64,000 bases of DNA from CAZDIO01 sp964505555 (GTDB lineage Bacteria > Bdellovibrionota_C > UBA2361 > SZUA-149 > CAZDIO01): assembly GCA_964505555.1 (NCBI GenBank), contig CAZDIO010000134.1:1-64000 (forward strand). The letters are read 5' to 3'. Made by a program: the position numbers and the translations under genes. A model generated the notes under the pieces. The model was not told where the DNA came from and searched no databases. It saw nothing but the letters and a program-made list of their open reading frames with translations. Positions within the stretch are counted from its first letter, which is position 1. Each line of letters opens with the position of its first letter. This document shows, one piece after another, positions 61,341 through 64,000 of the stretch.

Positions 61341-62939
61341 TTATTTAGAATATGTATATTTTGTCGTTGTCGGTCCGCGCTCACCAATGCGATGAATTTG
61401 AGTATGAGCATTTGCAGCAAGGTGCTCAAGGATCTTGTACACCGTCTCCTTTTCTCTTTCGCCTAATGCATTTGAGATCTCTTCGCAGGTAAAAGCGCCC
61501 TCTTTGGCCTTGAGCAGATCTTGAATTTTCTTTTGAATTTCAATGACCCGTTGGGCAGCTTTCTTCCCCGCTTCAACCCCCGGCTGGTTGTAGGCATTGA
61601 TATTTACAAGGGAGGCGTAATACCCCACCGCTCGTTCATAGAGCGCAATGAGCGCTCCGAGACCTTCTTCTGTGAGGCGATCAAGCGTAAGAGTAATAGA
61701 GGGACGCCCATTTTCAGCAAGTGCTTTTCTCGTTCCCTGAAGAAAGCCATGGAGATAATCTCCAGAAGTTACTCCCGGATCAACTTCAACGCATTCTCTT
61801 GGAAGGGGGCTTGTTTTTTCAATAACATCTTCTAAGACCTCAATGAAGGTTGCAAAAAAGTTTGGCACTCCATCTCGTAGTTGTTGAACGTAGGCGTGCT
61901 GATCGGTCGATCCTTTGTTGCCATAAACGGCAATTCCCTGGTGAACAACATTTCCCTTCCGATCTTTTTCTTTCCCCAAAGATTCCATTACCAATTGCTG
62001 AAGGTATTTACTAAAAAGCACAAGCCGATCTTTATAAGGAAGAACAACCATGTCCTTCTTCCCTTTTCCCTCACCAACAAGAAACCACATCAGGGAAAGA
62101 AGCATTGCTGGGTTTTCTTGAAGTTGAGGACTTCGTGTAATTTCGTCCATCTGTTTAGCGCCTTCAAGAAAACGATCGATGTTCACCCCTTGGAGAGCTG
62201 CAGGAAGTAAGCCAACGGCAGAGAATAATGAGGTTCGTCCACCCACCCAATCCCACATGGAAAATACCTTCAACCAGCTCTCTTTTATTGCCTGCTTCTC
62301 TAGTGTGCTGCTCGGGCAGGTAACAGCAATAGCCTGCTTCGAGAATGAAAGCCCTTGCTGAGTCATTGCCGCAGCGACCTCCTTGGCCCCGTTTTGAGTT
62401 TCTTTTGTAGAGCCTGATTTGGAAATGACAATGACTAGTGTCTTTGAAAGATTTGGAGCGAGCGCTTTCAGGGTGCGTACGAATCCATCAGGATCTGTAT
62501 TGTCAAAGAAGTAGAGGTTCATTTTGTCTGCATAGCCACCAAGAGCTTGTGCAACAAGTTGTGGTCCAAGAGCAGATCCGCCGATGCCAATCAGAAGTAC
62601 ATTTTGAAATTTCTCTCCTTGTTGATTGGTAATCCCGCCCTGATGAATCTTGTTGGTAAAGGATTTGATATCATCAACTGAATGACGAATTGCTAATGAT
62701 ATCTCCTTTGTTGGTGCAAGTTCTGGTGCTCGAAGCCAGTAATGCCCGACCATGCGTTCTTCATCGGCATTTGCGATTTCTCCGCGCTCGAGTGCGGTCA
62801 TCTCCTCAAATGCTTTCAAGATCTGAGCATCCAGTGTTGGAGTGGAGTCAAGGGAGACATTCATCAGACTAAGGTCAATGCTGAGACCGAGCTGAGGGTA
62901 GATTTTTAATTGGCTAACAAAACGGTTCCAGGTATCCAT
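61341..62939 (-). CDS. pgi: Glucose-6-phosphate isomerase with C-terminal winged-helix-like extension
   Basis: Pgi interconverts glucose-6-phosphate and fructose-6-phosphate. The 532-residue sequence shows GIGGSALGPQLVAQAL, VISKSGSTKETQNGAKEV and GGRTSLFSAVGLLPAAL, and residues such as the Glu and His of catalysis in the later parts (STDQHAYVQQLRDG). A ~55-residue C-terminal segment (AKEGAFTCEEISNALGEREKETVYKILEHLAANAHTQIHRIG) looks like a small winged-helix domain and is absent from E. coli Pgi. The frame's TTG at 63008 is less likely than ATG 62939 (AAGGAG upstream). Confidence 0.93.
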   Translation of the reverse strand: MDTWNRFVSQLKIYPQLGLSIDLSLMNVSLDSTPTLDAQILKAFEEMTALERGEIANADEERMVGHYWLRAPELAPTKEISLAIRHSVDDIKSFTNKIHQGGITNQQGEKFQNVLLIGIGGSALGPQLVAQALGGYADKMNLYFFDNTDPDGFVRTLKALAPNLSKTLVIVISKSGSTKETQNGAKEVAAAMTQQGLSFSKQAIAVTCPSSTLEKQAIKESWLKVFSMWDWVGGRTSLFSAVGLLPAALQGVNIDRFLEGAKQMDEITRSPQLQENPAMLLSLMWFLVGEGKGKKDMVVLPYKDRLVLFSKYLQQLVMESLGKEKDRKGNVVHQGIAVYGNKGSTDQHAYVQQLRDGVPNFFATFIEVLEDVIEKTSPLPRECVEVDPGVTSGDYLHGFLQGTRKALAENGRPSITLTLDRLTEEGLGALIALYERAVGYYASLVNINAYNQPGVEAGKKAAQRVIEIQKKIQDLLKAKEGAFTCEEISNALGEREKETVYKILEHLAANAHTQIHRIGERGPTTTKYTYSK

Positions 62940-63105
62940 CTCTTCATCACTCCTTCTCTTCTCTCCTATAACGCTTCCGACTTGTAGCACTCTGGGTAGG
63001 GGGGTCAACTTTCAGCGACTACAGAGAAAAATCCTCTTCTCACGGCATATAAATTCTGTCACATTTACTCATATTGTAAAGAAATCTTAACAAGGTGAAC
63101 CTCAT

Positions 63106-64000
63106 ATGAAAAGCCGCATGATTCTCATATTTTCTCACGCACAGGCTCCTTTCTTGCTTGTTCTGGCAATGTTTTGTTTTTTTGGGCCAACGGCACTCAA
63201 TGCGGAGAGTCTCGTTCAATCCAACCAAAACTTTAGTGGCGATCACAGAGATTTTTTTCGTCTTCTTCGGCCCAATGGAACTGATGCAGAATTTGGCTAC
63301 CTCTATCAACCATCAAATGAGGAGGGAGATGGCTCTGCAGAATTTGATTTGAATAATTTCTTTGCAAAGCTTGAACTTCCCTTTCCAGTAAGCTCAGATT
63401 TTTATCTCCGCGGGGGTTTTGAATACTCATTTCAAAGATATGAGTTCGATCTTCCGGAGGAAGCAAATCTCCAAGAAGATTCTAAAGATGTTCATAAGAT
63501 CGTTATCAATGCAGGGGTCGGGTATTTTGTTAGCAACGATCTTTTACTCACAGTTCTTGCCAGTCCGGGAATATACTCTGACCTTGATGAAACGATTGAT
63601 GAAGACGATTTACAGTTAAATGGAAATGGAATGTTGGTCTATCGACTTAATCCAGTAACCCAACTGCTTGCGGGAGTGTCGTACGGAGAGGATTTTGACG
63701 ATACTCCTGTTTTGCCGATTGTAGGAATTCGTATGCTTAGTGAGGAGGGAAGAGTTCATATTAATCTAACCTTTCCTCTTGAAGCGCGTCTTGGATACAA
63801 TATAACTCCAAAAACAGAGCTCTATGGGGGATATTGGATCTCTGGCAATGAGTACAATGTTCGATTTGGCGAGAGGGAAGGCGGGGGAGAAAAGGAGTTT
63901 TCTTTTCACCAGCAAGATCGTCGAGTGGGAGGGGGAGCCGTTATTTGGTTTACTGATGCCCTTAATATCCGGATAGAGGGAGGTGCATCGGTAGGAAGTG
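63106..64000 (+). CDS. Exported outer-membrane beta-barrel-like protein, truncated by the window
   Basis: The frame from ATG 63106 stays open to the right edge, so only the first 298 codons are seen. A signal peptide (~1-33, ending TALNA) precedes a mature part of alternating strands with aromatic residues (FEYSFQRYEF, VGYFVSNDLLLTVLASPGIYSD, MLVYRLNPVTQLLAGVSYGEDFD, ARLGYNITPKTELYGGYW), typical of a porin-like outer membrane barrel. The DUF6268 family looks similar, but I cannot confirm it. An AAGGTG-type site lies before the ATG. Function is unknown. It is divergent from pgi. Confidence 0.8.
   Translation, partial: MKSRMILIFSHAQAPFLLVLAMFCFFGPTALNAESLVQSNQNFSGDHRDFFRLLRPNGTDAEFGYLYQPSNEEGDGSAEFDLNNFFAKLELPFPVSSDFYLRGGFEYSFQRYEFDLPEEANLQEDSKDVHKIVINAGVGYFVSNDLLLTVLASPGIYSDLDETIDEDDLQLNGNGMLVYRLNPVTQLLAGVSYGEDFDDTPVLPIVGIRMLSEEGRVHINLTFPLEARLGYNITPKTELYGGYWISGNEYNVRFGEREGGGEKEFSFHQQDRRVGGGAVIWFTDALNIRIEGGASVGS

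Noticed and set aside
1..64000. tRNA, rRNA or riboswitch genes
   Set aside because: I looked for T-loop signatures and conserved rRNA stretches and saw none; absence cannot be proven without a covariance-model search.

Overview
The window looks like a chromosomal segment of a flagellated Gram-negative bacterium of moderate to low GC content. It carries an outer-membrane TonB-dependent receptor, MlaC, lipoprotein and prepilin signals, and a flagellar cluster under sigma-54 control. The mix of a sigma-54/NtrC flagellar cascade, a very large NAD-dependent glutamate dehydrogenase, CgeB-type glycosyltransferases and thrombospondin type-3/FG-GAP surface proteins fits the former Deltaproteobacteria or a relative. 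I cannot name the taxon. No rRNA, tRNA, CRISPR array, transposase or phage gene was found.

Layout. 1-5.3 kb: an exported FKBP prolyl isomerase, two multi-pass GT-C-type membrane glycosyltransferases and a PLP aminotransferase. 5.4-9.5 kb: a type IV pilus minor-pilin operon (FimT-, PilV-, PilW- and PilX-like) plus a small secreted protein, behind a sigma-54-type promoter. 9.7-18.9 kb: a late-flagellar block with two tandem fliD genes and fliS, a sigma-28-like promoter before the first fliD, then three genes that look like a glycosylation module: a methyltransferase/Maf-like/CgeB fusion, a long GT9 enzyme and an unknown protein. 18.9-25.7 kb: mlaC on the minus strand, then an overlapping operon of TonB-dependent receptor, YfiR, CHASE8 histidine kinase and three response-regulator proteins, which I read as an outer-membrane-to-cytoplasm signalling chain. 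25.8-34.3 kb: a membrane-inserted Cas4-like nuclease, a GT4-TPR protein and NAD-glutamate dehydrogenase.

34.6-46.8 kb: the flagellar regulatory and early structural cluster. It has a sigma-54-type promoter, an enhancer-binding protein without a sensor domain, an exported TPR protein, a soluble histidine kinase, an NtrC-type regulator, a second sigma-54-type promoter, and flgB-flgC-fliE-fliF-fliG-fliH-fliI-fliJ plus a MotE-like gene. 47-56 kb: a secreted amidohydrolase fusion, a 986-residue TSP3/FG-GAP/HAF surface protein, and a divergent TadE/TadE-like/TadG(vWA) cluster. 56-63 kb: a tiny IPTL-CTERM-like protein in GC-rich DNA, a DTW-domain tRNA-modification enzyme, a lipoprotein sugar dehydrogenase, paaABCD without paaE, and pgi with a winged-helix-like tail. 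The right edge cuts an exported beta-barrel-like protein.

Recurrent intergenic inverted repeats of two families (CACAGAG-type and GCGAAGCAATCTC-type) lie in gaps between genes. The flagellar promoters suggest a hierarchy: sigma-54 drives the regulators and basal body, and sigma-28 drives the filament cap and chaperone. The strongest candidates for something less described are the fused flagellar glycosylation block, the TonB receptor-YfiR-CHASE8 kinase chain, and the Cas4-like nuclease with a transmembrane hairpin inside its fold.
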